A stretch of 64,000 nucleotides of DNA from Actinomadura cremea (GTDB lineage Bacteria; Actinomycetota; Actinomycetes; Streptosporangiales; Streptosporangiaceae), in the NCBI RefSeq assembly GCF_014648495.1, contig NZ_BMRF01000018.1, positions 62,001 through 126,000 of the forward strand. Reading direction: 5' to 3'. Numbering within the stretch: the first letter of the stretch is position 1; each line of letters starts with the position of its first letter. The position numbers and the translations under genes were made by a program. The notes under the pieces were generated by a model, which worked only from the letters and a program-made list of their open reading frames with translations, did no database searches and was not told the origin of the DNA. Positions 25,783 through 35,439 of the stretch are shown here, one piece after another.

Positions 25783-26583
25783 TCACTCGACGGTGAACGG
25801 GATCGCGGCCGGTCCGGACGGCGTCAGGATCGTCAGCGGCCCGGACGCCCCGGGCGGGACGGTCGTGCGCACGAGCACGTCCGTGACGTCGGCGACCGGG
25901 GCCTCGGCTGCGCCGAACCGCGCCGCCGAGGCCCCGGCGAGGCCCGTCCCGTGGACGGTGACGGGCGCGCCGACCGGCGCGGCCGCGGGCTCCACGGACG
26001 TGATCTGCGGGGCGAGGGCCTGGTCGCGGCCCGCCGGTGCGGGCGCCAGCAGGGTCGCGAAGACGCCGCGCAGCTTCTCGGCGGTCTCCCGGGAGAACAG
26101 GCCGACGAGCGCGGCGATCGCGGTGACGCCGTAGGGGTTGACGTCGGTCGCGCCGCCGGTGGGCGAGGTGAGCCCGCCGCGCAGGACGAGGTAGACGACG
26201 AGCCCGAGCAGCGCGCCGACGAGCGGCAGCGTCAGGTACATCATCAGCCAGCTGCGGCGCAGCGCGCGGTTGCCGACGTACCAGTACAGCGAGCGGAGGG
26301 CGTGCACGACCGCGCCGAGCGCCCCGGCGGTCAGGACGACGACGAACAGGCACGTCTCCCGGGGCACGCGGGGCGACCAGCCGAACAGGTGGACGGTCGT
26401 CGCGTCGGCCGGCGGCCGCGTACGTCCGTCCGGGGCCACGGTGGGAGCGGGCGGCCACACCTGCACGAGGACGACCAGGAGCACGGCGGTGAGCAGGAGC
26501 AGGAGGGTCGAGGCGGCGACGATGTCGCGGGTGCGGGCGTACCGCGCTCCGGGGGACGATCCGACCGGCGACGGCTCGGCCAC
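25783..26583 (-). CDS. Membrane protein with C-terminal IPT/TIG domain
   Basis: 266 residues. Hydrophobic segments are near 22-42, 76-94, 108-135 and 150-160. A segment ending in [17 protein letters not shown] follows, and then an IPT/TIG-type immunoglobulin-like domain ([32 protein letters not shown], about 190-266). Which face of the membrane the IPT domain lies on is uncertain. The GTG at 26583 is preceded by AGAGGAAG. It converges on the nitrilase-fold gene with a 4-nt gap. No function can be named. Confidence 0.72.
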   Translation of the reverse strand: MAEPSPVGSSPGARYARTRDIVAASTLLLLLTAVLLVVLVQVWPPAPTVAPDGRTRPPADATTVHLFGWSPRVPRETCLFVVVLTAGALGAVVHALRSLYWYVGNRALRRSWLMMYLTLPLVGALLGLVVYLVLRGGLTSPTGGATDVNPYGVTAIAALVGLFSRETAEKLRGVFATLLAPAPAGRDQALAPQITSVEPAAAPVGAPVTVHGTGLAGASAARFGAAEAPVADVTDVLVRTTVPPGASGPLTILTPSGPAAIPFTVE

Positions 26584-26740
26584 AGGCTTCCTCTCGCTGG
26601 GGGGCTGGGCGGGGGTCTCGGCGGGGTATCGCGCGGCGGCCGACCGGCGTTTCGTCCCACCGGCCCCACCGATTACGGCATTCCATTACAAGTTGGTGGA
26701 GTGTTAACGAACCGGTCCCCGGTGCGCGGCGGGGCCGCCT

Positions 26741-26746
26741 TACGCT
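26741..26746 (+). promoter_or_regulatory. -10 box TACGCT of an apparently leaderless nuclease gene
   Basis: The box ends 6 nt before the ATG at 26753, and no ribosome site is visible. Confidence 0.5.
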
Positions 26747-26752
26747 CCCGCC

Positions 26753-28465
26753 ATGCGCCGAACAGCAGCAGCACGCCCGGTGGCGGTCCTCGCCGCCGCC
26801 GTCGTGACGGCCGGTCTCGGCACGGCGGCCGCACCGGCCGCCGCGGCGGCTCCCGCGGCCTGTGCCGTGCCCGCCGACCACGAGATCGCGGAGGTGCAGG
26901 GCACCGGCGACGCGTCGCCGGTCGCGGGCCGCACCGTCCGGGTCGAGGGCGTCGTCACCGCGGACTTCCAGGGGGCCGACCGGCTCAGGGGCTTCTTCGT
27001 CCAGGATCCGACGCCCGACGACGACCCGCGCACCTCCGACGGGATCTTCGTGTACTCGACGCGGGACGTGGACGTCCGCGACCGGGTGCTCGTCACCGGG
27101 AAGGCCGTCGAGTACCAGGGCCTCACCGAGCTGTCGCCGGTGTCGGCCGTGGACGTCTGCGGGACCGCCCGCGCGGTCGCCCCGGACAACGTGCGGCTGC
27201 CGCTGGAGGACGGCGCGACGCCGGAGCGGTTCGAGGGCGTGCTGCTGCGGTTCCGCGGGGAGATGGCCGCGAGCGAGACCTACGACCTCGCCCGGTACGG
27301 GGAGGTCACGGTGGCGGCGGGCGGGCGGCTGTTCCAGCCGACCGACGGCCACGGCGACTCCGCGCAGGCGCGGAACGAGGCCCGCGCGCTGCTCGTCGAC
27401 GACGCGTCGAACGTCCAGAACCCGGACACGATCCCCTACACCGGGGACGGACGCGTCGTCCGGCTCGGCGACGTGACGTCCGGGCTGACGGGCGTCCTGT
27501 CGTACGGGTTCGGCTCCTACCGCCTGCAGCCGACCGGCAGCCCGCACTTCGCGCGGGCGAACCCGCGGCCGGACGAGCCCGCGCCGGTGGGCGGCGACGT
27601 GCGCGTCGCGAGCTTCAACACGCTCAACTGGTTCACCACGCTCGGCGGGCGCGGTGCGACCACCGCGGCCGAGCGCGACCGGCAGCTCGCCAAGCTCGTC
27701 GCGGCCCTCAAGGGGCTGGACGCCGACGTCGTCGGGCTCATGGAGGTCGAGAACAACGGCGACACCGCGCTGAAGGCCCTCGTGGACGCCCTCAACGCGG
27801 CGTCCGGCCGGACGTACGCGTGGACGGCGCACCCGTACCCCGGCACCGACGAGATCAAGGTCGCGTTCGTCTACGACAGGACGGCCGTGACGCCGGTCGG
27901 CGAGCCGCGCTCGTCGCGGGACGACGTGTTCGACCGTCCGCCGCTCGCGCAGACGTTCCGCCCGGCGGCGGGCGGGGAGTCGTTCACCGCGATCGTGAAC
28001 CACTTCAAGTCGAAGGGCTGCGGCGGCGCGTCCGGGCCGGACGCCGACCAGGGCGACGGGCAGAGCTGCTACAACGCGCGCCGGGTGAGGCAGGCGGCGG
28101 CGATCGCCGCGATGGCGGCGGGCACGCGGAACCCGCTCGTGCTCGGCGACCTGAACTCCTACGCGACCGAGGACCCCATCGAGGTGCTCGAGGACGCCGG
28201 CCTGACCAGCCAGACCGAGCGGTTCGTCGACGACGAGGACCGCTACAGCTACGTGTACATGGGCCTGTCCGGGGAGCTGGACCACATGCTCGCGGGCCCG
28301 ATGCTGTCGCGGCGCGTGACGGGCGCGACGATCTGGCACGTCAACGCCGACGAGCCGCGCTTCCTCGACTACAACACCGAGTACAACCCGGCCGAGTTCT
28401 ACCGGCCGGACGCGTTCCGCTCGTCCGACCACGACCCGCTGCTGGTCGGCCTGGACCTGCGCTGA
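26753..28465 (+). CDS. Secreted endonuclease/exonuclease/phosphatase-family nuclease
   Basis: 570 residues. The signal peptide runs to about residue 33 ([12 protein letters not shown]). An OB-fold-like segment of ExeM-type nucleases is at about 45-250. The EEP catalytic domain follows with [44 protein letters not shown] and the terminal SSDHDP. Together these support an extracellular DNase. Substrate choice is not shown. It is probably leaderless: TACGCT ends 6 nt before the ATG and no ribosome site is visible. A 12-bp stem terminator follows directly. Confidence 0.88.
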   Translation: MRRTAAARPVAVLAAAVVTAGLGTAAAPAAAAAPAACAVPADHEIAEVQGTGDASPVAGRTVRVEGVVTADFQGADRLRGFFVQDPTPDDDPRTSDGIFVYSTRDVDVRDRVLVTGKAVEYQGLTELSPVSAVDVCGTARAVAPDNVRLPLEDGATPERFEGVLLRFRGEMAASETYDLARYGEVTVAAGGRLFQPTDGHGDSAQARNEARALLVDDASNVQNPDTIPYTGDGRVVRLGDVTSGLTGVLSYGFGSYRLQPTGSPHFARANPRPDEPAPVGGDVRVASFNTLNWFTTLGGRGATTAAERDRQLAKLVAALKGLDADVVGLMEVENNGDTALKALVDALNAASGRTYAWTAHPYPGTDEIKVAFVYDRTAVTPVGEPRSSRDDVFDRPPLAQTFRPAAGGESFTAIVNHFKSKGCGGASGPDADQGDGQSCYNARRVRQAAAIAAMAAGTRNPLVLGDLNSYATEDPIEVLEDAGLTSQTERFVDDEDRYSYVYMGLSGELDHMLAGPMLSRRVTGATIWHVNADEPRFLDYNTEYNPAEFYRPDAFRSSDHDPLLVGLDLR

Positions 28466-28475
28466 CCGACGCTGC

Positions 28476-28510
28476 GGAAGGGGCCGGTCCCGCGGGGCCC
28501 GGCCCCTTCC
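28476..28510 (+). terminator. Strong intrinsic hairpin after the secreted nuclease
   Basis: A 12-bp stem (28476-28487 with 28499-28510) encloses an 11-nt loop that itself can pair CCC with GGG. No U-tract, as is usual for actinomycetes. Confidence 0.65.
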
Positions 28511-28570
28511 CCGTCACGCATTCTGGACGTACGCTTTCCGAATCGCTTTCTAGTGATAGGGACGCGCGTC

Positions 28571-28849
28571 ATGAACGAAGCAGTTCCCCGCCTCGCGTTC
28601 GGCATCGGCCCCGACGGCGCCTACACCCGCCTCGGGCAGACGATCGCCTTCGTCCTCGGCCTCCTGACGATGTTCGTCTTCCTCCCCCTCCTCGTGGTCG
28701 CCGCCCTCCTCTACGCCCGCGCCGAGGACCGCTTCCCGAACGACCCGGAGCGGGCGCGCATGCTCGTGAACTGGTCGTGGATCAGCATCGTCGCGCCCGT
28801 GGCCGTCGGCGCGGTGATCGCCGTGATCGTGGCGGTCGTCTCGCTCTAG
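28571..28849 (+). CDS. Small membrane protein
   Basis: 92 residues with two hydrophobic segments (about 22-47 and 70-91) separated by a polar loop ([20 protein letters not shown]). Both ends probably face the same side. No domain is recognised. The ATG at 28571 is preferred over an upstream TTG-type start. It lies between a nuclease terminator and an LLM oxidoreductase, with no evident partner. Confidence 0.6.
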   Translation: MNEAVPRLAFGIGPDGAYTRLGQTIAFVLGLLTMFVFLPLLVVAALLYARAEDRFPNDPERARMLVNWSWISIVAPVAVGAVIAVIVAVVSL

Positions 28850-28887
28850 CGGGAAGACGGCGGGCGCCGGGCGGGTTGTCACTGTTC

Positions 28888-29877
28888 ATGACCGTCCGCT
28901 TGTCTGTTCTCGATCTCGCTCCCGTCGTCAGCGGCTCCACCTCCCGCGAGGCGCTGCGCAACACCCTCGACCTGGCCCGGCACGCCGAACGGCTCGGCTT
29001 CCACCGGTACTGGCTCGCCGAGCACCACGCGATGCCCGGCATCGCCAGCTCCGCGACGGCCGTGCTGATCGGGCAGGTCGCGGCGGCGACGTCGGCGATG
29101 CGCGTCGGTTCGGGCGGCATCATGCTGCCCAACCACGCCCCGATGGTGGTGGCGGAGCAGTTCGGAACCCTCGAGGCCCTCTTCCCCGGGCGCATCGACC
29201 TCGGCCTCGGCCGCGCCCCCGGAACCGACGCGGCGACCGCGCGCGCCCTGCGCCGCTCCCCCGACTCCCTGTCGGTGGACGACTTCCCCGAGCAGGTCGT
29301 CGAGCTGCGGAACTACTTCGACGAGAAGAGCACGGTGACGCCGGCGGCCGGGAACGAGCCGCCGATCTGGCTGCTGGGCTCCAGCGGCTACAGCGCCAAG
29401 CTCGCGGGGCTGCTGGGCCTGCCGTTCGCGTTCGCGCACCACTTCAGCGCCGAGAACACGATGCCCGCGCTCGCCCTGTACCGGGAGTCGTTCCGTCCCG
29501 GCGCGCTCGAGGAGCCGTACTCGATGATCGGCGTCGGCGTCACGGCGGCCGGATCGGACGAACGCGCGCGGGAGCTCGCGGCGCCGCAGGCGCTGTCGTT
29601 CCTGCAGCTGCGGCAGGGGCGCCCGGGGCCGCTGCCGAGCCCGGAGGAGACGGCCGCCCACCCGTACACGCCGATGGAGCGGCAGATCGTCCAGTCCCGG
29701 CTGCAGGACCAGGTCATCGGCGGGCCGGAGACGGTGAAGCGGCGGCTGGACGAGCTGATCGAGCGGACGGGCGTGAACGAGGTCATGGCCGTCACGCAGG
29801 TGTTCGACCAGGCCGACCGTCTGAGGTCCTACGACATCCTCGCCGATCTGTACGGCCCGTCGCTCGACCCGCGCTGA
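28888..29877 (+). CDS. LLM-class flavin-dependent oxidoreductase
   Basis: 329 residues of the luciferase-like monooxygenase superfamily (F420 or FMN). Evidence includes [34 protein letters not shown] at the N-terminus, the block [38 protein letters not shown] and the late [33 protein letters not shown]. The N-terminal half fits the subgroup often linked to alkanal-type monooxygenases. The substrate is not known. It is flanked by small membrane proteins; no operon partner is clear. Confidence 0.9.
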   Translation: MTVRLSVLDLAPVVSGSTSREALRNTLDLARHAERLGFHRYWLAEHHAMPGIASSATAVLIGQVAAATSAMRVGSGGIMLPNHAPMVVAEQFGTLEALFPGRIDLGLGRAPGTDAATARALRRSPDSLSVDDFPEQVVELRNYFDEKSTVTPAAGNEPPIWLLGSSGYSAKLAGLLGLPFAFAHHFSAENTMPALALYRESFRPGALEEPYSMIGVGVTAAGSDERARELAAPQALSFLQLRQGRPGPLPSPEETAAHPYTPMERQIVQSRLQDQVIGGPETVKRRLDELIERTGVNEVMAVTQVFDQADRLRSYDILADLYGPSLDPR

Positions 29878-29898
29878 GGCGCGGGGCGGCCGGGGCGG

Positions 29899-29927
29899 TC
29901 GACCGGCGGGGGGAAGTCGTCTAGTTT
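29899..29927 (+). promoter_or_regulatory. Promoter TCGACC-N17-TAGTTT, leaderless gene
   Basis: A plausible -35 (29899-29904) and -10 (29922-29927) are separated by 17 bp. The ATG of the next gene is 7 nt after the -10 box, so the transcript would be leaderless. Confidence 0.55.
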
Positions 29928-29934
29928 GACGATC

Positions 29935-30957
29935 ATGGCCGAGAACGCACCGACTCCGCCCGGACCGGTGACCGTCGACGTCGCGGACGTCCAGGGCCGC
30001 CAGATGGTCGTCGGGATGGCGGTGGCCGGGTTCTTCGGCGTCGTCTCGCTCGCCGCCGCGGTCACCGGGAACGTCGACGGCGGCACGGGCGTCCGGGTGG
30101 CGGCGTTCCTGATCGGCCTGGTCTTCTCGCTGATCGGCGTCCTGCCGCTGCTGATGTGGCGGGCGGCGTTCCGGCGCCGCCGCCTCGTCCTGGACGCCAC
30201 CGGGATGCGCTGGGACGATCCCGACGGGATCCCCTGGGCGGTGCGGTGGTCGGACCTGTCCGTGGTCGCCTTCTCCTTCCCCGGGCCGGACACCGGCGCG
30301 CCGGGGACACCGTCCACGGTGAACCTCGCCTTCCGCCCCGCGGACGCGGGCTTCCGTGACGAGCATCCGGAGCTGAACCATCTGGCCGCGGCGACCGGCG
30401 ACGAGGCGGGCGACGCGTCGGGCGTCGAGGCGGGCGTCGAGTACCGGCTGCCGTTCGGCCACGCCCAGCGCGTCGTCGGCCCGATCGACGGCGCGCTGTC
30501 CGCCTTCGCCCCCGGCCTCTACCGGCGCGAGGGGGCCGAGGTGCCGCCGCTGCGTCCCCGTCCTCCGGCGGTCGCGGTGAGCGTGGGGATCCTCGGGGCC
30601 TACTGGGCGTCGCTCATGGTGATCGCCGTCCTGCGCGACGGGGCCGACCTCAAGACCCTGGGGATGCTGGCCTTCTGGACGGCCCTCGTCGCGGTGTGGC
30701 TCGCGCGCGTCTGGGCGGGCGGCCCGCTCGCCGTCGGCCGCATGGCGGGGTTCGCCTCGACGCTGGGCGCGGTGTTCCTGCTGGGGATGCTCATGCTCGG
30801 CGTCGTCCTGTTCGAGTCGCTGCGGGACAAGAGCCTCACCGAGCTGTGGGTGTTCCTGCCCGGCCTGCTGACGGGCGCGGGGCTGCTCGTGGCCGGGCGG
30901 CTGCTCGCGCGCACGGACGTCCGGAAGTGGTCGGAGGCCCGCGGCCGGGGACGCTGA
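29935..30957 (+). CDS. Membrane protein, unknown function
   Basis: 340 residues. Two membrane segments near 27-45 and 56-75, then a soluble segment (about 80-215) with a beta-rich look (RRLVLDATGMRWDDPDGIPWAVRWSDLSVVAFSF), then about four more hydrophobic segments from 220 to 325. No catalytic motif is seen. The ATG at 29935 is 7 nt after a good -10 box; an alternative ATG at 29926 is unlikely because it overlaps that box. Confidence 0.65.
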   Translation: MAENAPTPPGPVTVDVADVQGRQMVVGMAVAGFFGVVSLAAAVTGNVDGGTGVRVAAFLIGLVFSLIGVLPLLMWRAAFRRRRLVLDATGMRWDDPDGIPWAVRWSDLSVVAFSFPGPDTGAPGTPSTVNLAFRPADAGFRDEHPELNHLAAATGDEAGDASGVEAGVEYRLPFGHAQRVVGPIDGALSAFAPGLYRREGAEVPPLRPRPPAVAVSVGILGAYWASLMVIAVLRDGADLKTLGMLAFWTALVAVWLARVWAGGPLAVGRMAGFASTLGAVFLLGMLMLGVVLFESLRDKSLTELWVFLPGLLTGAGLLVAGRLLARTDVRKWSEARGRGR

Positions 30958-31264
30958 TCGGGGGTGTACCGGGCGTGATCGCCGATCCATCGCGTGGGCT
31001 CACGTCCGGCGATGCGCGGTCCTCCGGTTCGGCCGGCGCCGGGCGAAGGCCGCCGACCCGCCCAAGCCGAGGTCGGCGGCCCGCACCCGTCCGGCCCGGA
31101 GGCGGCCCGTGCACTCCGGGTTCGTGCTGCCCATGGGCCGAACCTAGGCCGCGCCCGCGCCTAGGATGAACGTACGGGACGGCGAATCGCGCCGCCCCGA
31201 TTGGACACCTCGCACATTGACCGTGCCCGGTGCCCGCGACCGTCCGCGAGCCGCAGGGAGCGCG
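30958..31264. other. 307-bp intergenic region with paired palindromes
   Basis: No gene seen. It holds two CCTAGG palindromes (31143-31148 and 31160-31165) separated by 11 bp, and a GGTTCG/CGAACC inverted repeat just upstream of the first. These may be operator or promoter elements of the following PucR-type gene. An in-frame ATG at 31166 overlaps the second palindrome and could be an alternative start of that gene. Confidence 0.4.
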
Positions 31265-32803
31265 ATGCCGCCGAGCCTGTCCGCCGTGGCCGCGCTGCCG
31301 CAGCTCGGGCTGACGTCAAAGACCGGCCCGCCGCCGGACACGCCCGTCCTGTGGGTCGCGGTCAGCGAGCTGGAGGACCCGACGCCGTACCTGGAGGGCG
31401 GCGAGCTGGTGCTCACCACGGGCATGCGGCTCACCGCCGGGAACGCGGCGGGCTACGTCGCGCGGCTGGTGGAGCGCGGCGTGGCCGGGCTCGGCTTCGG
31501 GGTCGGCGTCATCCACCGGGCGATCCCGGACGAACTGCTCGCCGCGGCCCGCGCGCAGGGGCTCGCGGTGCTGGAGGTGCCGCGCCCGGTCCCGTTCATC
31601 GCGATCGGCAAGGCCGTCTCCCGGATGCTGGCCGCCGAGTGGTACGAGGACGTCACCCGCGCGTTCCAGGCGCAGCGGGAGCTGACCCGCGCCGCGCTCG
31701 CCGGGCCCGGACGGCTCGTCGCGCGGCTCGCGCGGCTGCTCGGCGGCTGGGCGCTGCTGCTCGACGCCGCCGGGGACGTCCGGCACGCGGAGCCCGCGCG
31801 GGCGCGCGCGCACGCGGACGCGCTCGCGCCCGAACTGGCGCGGTTGCGCCGCGCCCCCGCGGCGCCGGGCGGCGCCGCCGAGCGTCCGGCGGGGTCGCCG
31901 GCGAGCATGGCGCTGTCGCTGCCCGGCGAGCACATCGTGGTGCAGCGGATCGGGCTCGGCGGGCGGCCGCGCGGGTTCCTCGCCGTCGGGACGAGCGAGC
32001 CGCTCGCGCCGACCGCGCACACCATCGTCGGCGCGGCGATCGCGCTGCTCACGCTGCAGTCGGAGACCCCGCGCACCGCCCGCGACCTGCGGGCGGCCCT
32101 CGCGGCGGTGCTGCTCGGCCGGCCCGTCGGCGGGTCGGCGGCGCCGCGCGGGCCGGTGCGGGTGCTGGCGTGCGCCCCCGGGAAGGGCGGGACGGGCGCG
32201 GTGCTGGACGCGCTGGAGTCCGACCCGGCGGGCGAGCGGTGCCTGCCGCTGCCCGCGGGCGGGGGCGCCGCGATCGTCGTCCCGGACGGGCTCGCCGCGA
32301 CCGTCGCGGCGCTGCTGGCGGGCGTCGGGCCGGTCGGTGTCAGCGGCCCGGCCGGTGCGGACGGGGCCGCGCCCGCGCCGGGCGCGCTCGCGCCGGCGCT
32401 GCGGCAGGCCGAGGAGGCGCTGTCGGCGGCCGTCCGCGCCGACCTGCCCGTCCTGCACCACTCCGACCTGCCGGGCCAGGGCGTCCTGGGCGTGCTCGAC
32501 CCCGAGCCCGCGCGCGCCTTCGCGGACGCGCTGCTCGCCCCGCTGCGCGCCGAACGCCTGGACGGCTCGGTGCGCGCGTACGTCCAGGCGAACGGGCAGG
32601 GCGAGACGGCGGCGCGGGCGCTCGGCGTCCACCGGCACACCCTCCGCACCCGCCTGCGCAAAGCGGCCGAAATCCTGGGGCGCGACCTGGACGACCCGGC
32701 CGTCCGCGCCGAACTGTGGGTGGCGTTCGCCGTCGCGGCCAACGAGGGCGGCCGGATTCGCCATGTCGGAGACTCCCCTCCGGAGCCTCCGGGGATAGCG
32801 TGA
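31265..32803 (+). CDS. PucR-family transcriptional regulator
   Basis: 512 residues. An N-terminal PucR-type domain (VLWVAVSELEDPTPYLEGGELVLTTGM) is followed by a GAF-like middle and a C-terminal PucR HTH (YVQANGQGETAARALGVHRHTLRTRLRKAAEILG, about 435-470). Homologues control catabolic genes with a small-molecule inducer. It stops 4 nt before an aldehyde dehydrogenase gene, which it may regulate (inference). The ATG at 31265 follows GGGAG; the ATG at 31166 is an alternative. The stop codon overlaps the -10-like box of the next gene. Confidence 0.83.
   Translation: MPPSLSAVAALPQLGLTSKTGPPPDTPVLWVAVSELEDPTPYLEGGELVLTTGMRLTAGNAAGYVARLVERGVAGLGFGVGVIHRAIPDELLAAARAQGLAVLEVPRPVPFIAIGKAVSRMLAAEWYEDVTRAFQAQRELTRAALAGPGRLVARLARLLGGWALLLDAAGDVRHAEPARARAHADALAPELARLRRAPAAPGGAAERPAGSPASMALSLPGEHIVVQRIGLGGRPRGFLAVGTSEPLAPTAHTIVGAAIALLTLQSETPRTARDLRAALAAVLLGRPVGGSAAPRGPVRVLACAPGKGGTGAVLDALESDPAGERCLPLPAGGGAAIVVPDGLAATVAALLAGVGPVGVSGPAGADGAAPAPGALAPALRQAEEALSAAVRADLPVLHHSDLPGQGVLGVLDPEPARAFADALLAPLRAERLDGSVRAYVQANGQGETAARALGVHRHTLRTRLRKAAEILGRDLDDPAVRAELWVAFAVAANEGGRIRHVGDSPPEPPGIA
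32796..32801 (+). promoter_or_regulatory. -10 box TAGCGT before aldehyde dehydrogenase start
   Basis: The box ends 6 nt before the ATG at 32808 and overlaps the stop region of the upstream gene, so the dehydrogenase may have its own leaderless promoter. A weak GAAGG also lies in the gap. Confidence 0.4.
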
Positions 32804-32807
32804 AGGC

Positions 32808-34235
32808 ATGAACGTGACCCCATTCTGGCTGGCCGGTCGGCCCGAGACCGGTGACGGTGAACTGACCGTTACGCACCCCTACGACGGCCGTGTCGTCGGG
32901 ACCGTCGCGGTGCCGACCCCCGCGCAGGTGGAGGAGGCCGTCGCGGCGGCCGACGCGGTCCGCGGGCGGGCGGCGGCGCTGCCGCTGCACGTCCGCGCCG
33001 AGGCGCTCGCGCACGTGTCCGCCCGGCTCGCCGAGCGCGCCGAGGAGATCGCCCGGCTGATCACCGGCGAGAACGGCAAGCCGCTGCTGTGGGCGCGCGG
33101 CGAGGTCGCCCGCGCGGTCTCCACGTTCCGGTTCGCCGCCGAGGAGGCCCGCCGCTTCAGCGCGACCACCCAGCGGCTCGACACCGACCCCGCCGCCGAG
33201 GGCCGGATGGCCTACATCACCCGCGTCCCCAAGGGCCCGGTGCTCGGCATCTCCCCGTTCAACTTCCCGCTCAACCTGGCCGCCCACAAGATCGCCCCGG
33301 CGATCGCGGCCGGGACCCCGATCGTGCTCAAGCCCGCCCCCGCCACCCCGCTGTCGGCGCTGCTGCTCGGCGAACTGCTCGCCGAGACCGACCTGCCCGC
33401 CGGGATGTGGTCGGTCCTCACGGTGCCCAACGACCGCGCGTCCGACCTCGTCGACGACCCGCGGCTGCCGATCGTGTCGTTCACCGGGTCCGTCCCGGTC
33501 GGCTGGGCGATCAACGACCGCGCGCCGCGCAAGCACGTCACGCTGGAACTCGGCGGGAACGGCGCCGCGGTCGTCCTGCCGGACGCCGACCTCGACTGGG
33601 CCGCCAAGCGGATCGGGCTGTTCGGCAACTACCAGGCGGGGCAGAGCTGCATCGCCGTGCAGCGCGTCTACGTCGACCGCTCCGTCTACGACGCGTTCCT
33701 GCCGAAGCTGGTGGAGAACGTCGAGAACCTCGTCACCGGCGACCCGTGGGACGACAAGACGCAGGTCGGGCCGCTCGTCGACCAGAAGGCCGCCGAGCGC
33801 GTCGAGGCGTGGGTGGACGAGGCCGTCGCGGCGGGCGCGAAGGTCCTGGCGGGCGGCACCCGGGAGGGCGCCGCGTACGCGCCGACGCTGCTCGCCGACG
33901 TCCCGGACGACGCCAAGGTCGCCCGCGAGGAGGTGTTCGGCCCGGTCATGCTGATCCAGCCGGTGGACGGCGTGGACGACGCGTTCGCGCGGGTCAACGA
34001 CTCCAAGTTCGGCCTGCAGGCGGGCATCTTCACCCGGAACCTCGACGTGGCGTTCCGCGCGCACCGCGAGCTGGAGGTCGGCGGCGTCGTCATCGGGGAC
34101 GTCCCGTCCTACCGGGCCGACCAGATGCCGTACGGCGGCGTCAAGGACTCCGGCGTCGGCCGCGAGGGGCTGCGGTCGGCGATGGAGGACTACACCGAGG
34201 AGAAGGTGATGGTCTTCACCGGCCTCCAGCTCTGA
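32808..34235 (+). CDS. NAD(P)-dependent aldehyde dehydrogenase
   Basis: 475 residues, full-length ALDH. Catalytic C281 in GQSCIAVQRV and E247 in LELGGNG are present; the cofactor-site block SPFNFPLNLAAHKIAPAIAAGTPIVLKPA is intact, and the C-terminal end is PYGGVKDSGVGREGLRSAMEDYTEEKV. The exact aldehyde is unknown; succinate-semialdehyde or related acyl-aldehyde use is possible but not shown. It follows a PucR-family regulator by 4 nt and ends at a bidirectional terminator. Confidence 0.92.
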   Translation: MNVTPFWLAGRPETGDGELTVTHPYDGRVVGTVAVPTPAQVEEAVAAADAVRGRAAALPLHVRAEALAHVSARLAERAEEIARLITGENGKPLLWARGEVARAVSTFRFAAEEARRFSATTQRLDTDPAAEGRMAYITRVPKGPVLGISPFNFPLNLAAHKIAPAIAAGTPIVLKPAPATPLSALLLGELLAETDLPAGMWSVLTVPNDRASDLVDDPRLPIVSFTGSVPVGWAINDRAPRKHVTLELGGNGAAVVLPDADLDWAAKRIGLFGNYQAGQSCIAVQRVYVDRSVYDAFLPKLVENVENLVTGDPWDDKTQVGPLVDQKAAERVEAWVDEAVAAGAKVLAGGTREGAAYAPTLLADVPDDAKVAREEVFGPVMLIQPVDGVDDAFARVNDSKFGLQAGIFTRNLDVAFRAHRELEVGGVVIGDVPSYRADQMPYGGVKDSGVGREGLRSAMEDYTEEKVMVFTGLQL

Positions 34236-34248
34236 GCGTTCCCCGTCC

Positions 34249-34279
34249 GGGCCCGGCCTCCGTCAGCGGAGCCGGGCCC
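34249..34279. terminator. Bidirectional hairpin with the esterase stop codon in its loop
   Basis: A perfect 9-bp stem GGGCCCGGC / GCCGGGCCC (34249-34257, 34271-34279) can extend inward through TCCG/CGGA past a bulged C. The stop codon of the minus-strand esterase (34263-34265) lies in the loop. Confidence 0.65.
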
Positions 34280-35306
34280 GTGCCACGCCCGTCCGCAGCG
34301 CCCCGGCCGCCTCGGACATCGCCTCGCGGAACCGGCCGCCGAGGCCCCACATGTTCGCGAAGCCGTGGATGAGGTCGTCCTGCCGCCGCAGCGCGACCGG
34401 CACCCCGGCGTCGGCGAGCCGCCGCGCGAACGCCTCGCCCTCGTCGCGCAGCGGGTCGAACCCGGCGGTGACGAGGTAGGTCGGCGGGAACCCCGCGAGG
34501 TCGTCGGCCAGCAGCGGCGACGCGTCCGGCTCCGCGCGCCGCTCCACGTCGGGGCAGTAGTGGTCGCTGAACCACACCATGTCGGCGTCGGTGAGGAAGA
34601 ACCCCTCGGCGAACAGCTCTCGCGACCGCCGCCGGACCGACATGTCGGTCGCCGGGTAGAGCAGCAGCGCGAAGTCCGGGCGGCGCTCGGCGCGCAGCCC
34701 GACGATCGCCGCGAGGTTCCCGCCCGCGCTGTCGCCGCCGACCGCGATCGCGTCCGGGTCGGCGCCCAGCTCGCGCGCGTGCGCCGCCGCGTACGCCCAC
34801 GCCTCCAGGGCGTCCTCCGCCGCCGCCGGGTACCGGTGCTCGGGCGCCAGCCGGTACCCGACCGACAGCACCCGCACCTCGGCGTTCACCGCGAGGTACC
34901 GGCACACCGCCTCGTGGGTGTCGAGGTCGCCGATGACCCATCCGCCGCCGTGGTAGAAGACCAGCAGCGGCGAGCCCTCCGCCAGCCCCGCCGGGGTGTA
35001 CAGCCGCGCCGGGACGTCCCCGGCGGCGACGTCGCGCGTGCGCACCGGCCGCGCCAGGGGCCGGGAGACCAGCTTGCTCGACCGCTCCATCGCCCGGCGG
35101 GCCGACACCGGCGTCCCGCCGCCCAGGTTGCGCTGCTCCAGCCGCGACAGCGACAGCAGGAGCTGCGCGTCCAGGGCCAGCAGCTGCCCGTCCCGGCGGA
35201 CCGGCGCCCCAGCGAGCACCCGCCTGAGGGGGTCGGGCAGCGCGAACATCGCCCGCAGCGCGCCGCCGACGACGGCGGGCGGGACAAGCTCGGACAGACG
35301 AGACAT
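34263..35306 (-). CDS. Hormone-sensitive-lipase-type esterase
   Basis: 347-residue cytoplasmic alpha/beta-hydrolase of the HSL (family IV) group. The oxyanion motif HGGGW (near 140) and nucleophile GDSAGG (near 220) are present, with the PATDMSVR and DLIHGFANMWG segments supplying later catalytic parts (histidine in LIHGF). Short-chain acyl esters are the usual substrates. The ATG at 35306 has GGAGG upstream. It converges on the aldehyde dehydrogenase gene and shares its terminator. Confidence 0.88.
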   Translation of the reverse strand: MSRLSELVPPAVVGGALRAMFALPDPLRRVLAGAPVRRDGQLLALDAQLLLSLSRLEQRNLGGGTPVSARRAMERSSKLVSRPLARPVRTRDVAAGDVPARLYTPAGLAEGSPLLVFYHGGGWVIGDLDTHEAVCRYLAVNAEVRVLSVGYRLAPEHRYPAAAEDALEAWAYAAAHARELGADPDAIAVGGDSAGGNLAAIVGLRAERRPDFALLLYPATDMSVRRRSRELFAEGFFLTDADMVWFSDHYCPDVERRAEPDASPLLADDLAGFPPTYLVTAGFDPLRDEGEAFARRLADAGVPVALRRQDDLIHGFANMWGLGGRFREAMSEAAGALRTGVARARLR

Positions 35307-35425
35307 CCGTACCTCCAGGGGGTGGAACCGTCCGCCGATCGTAACGACGCGGCGTACCGGCCGGTAGGTCCGGTCCGGCGGGGCCGGTGCGGCGCGGCCG
35401 GATCGGAAACGTCGCCCGTTCCCCC

Positions 35426-35431
35426 TACGCT
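35426..35431 (+). promoter_or_regulatory. -10 box TACGCT of an apparently leaderless gene
   Basis: The box ends 8 nt before the ATG at 35440. The same TACGCT box lies in front of the secreted nuclease at 26741. Confidence 0.45.
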
Positions 35432-35439
35432 CACCGATC

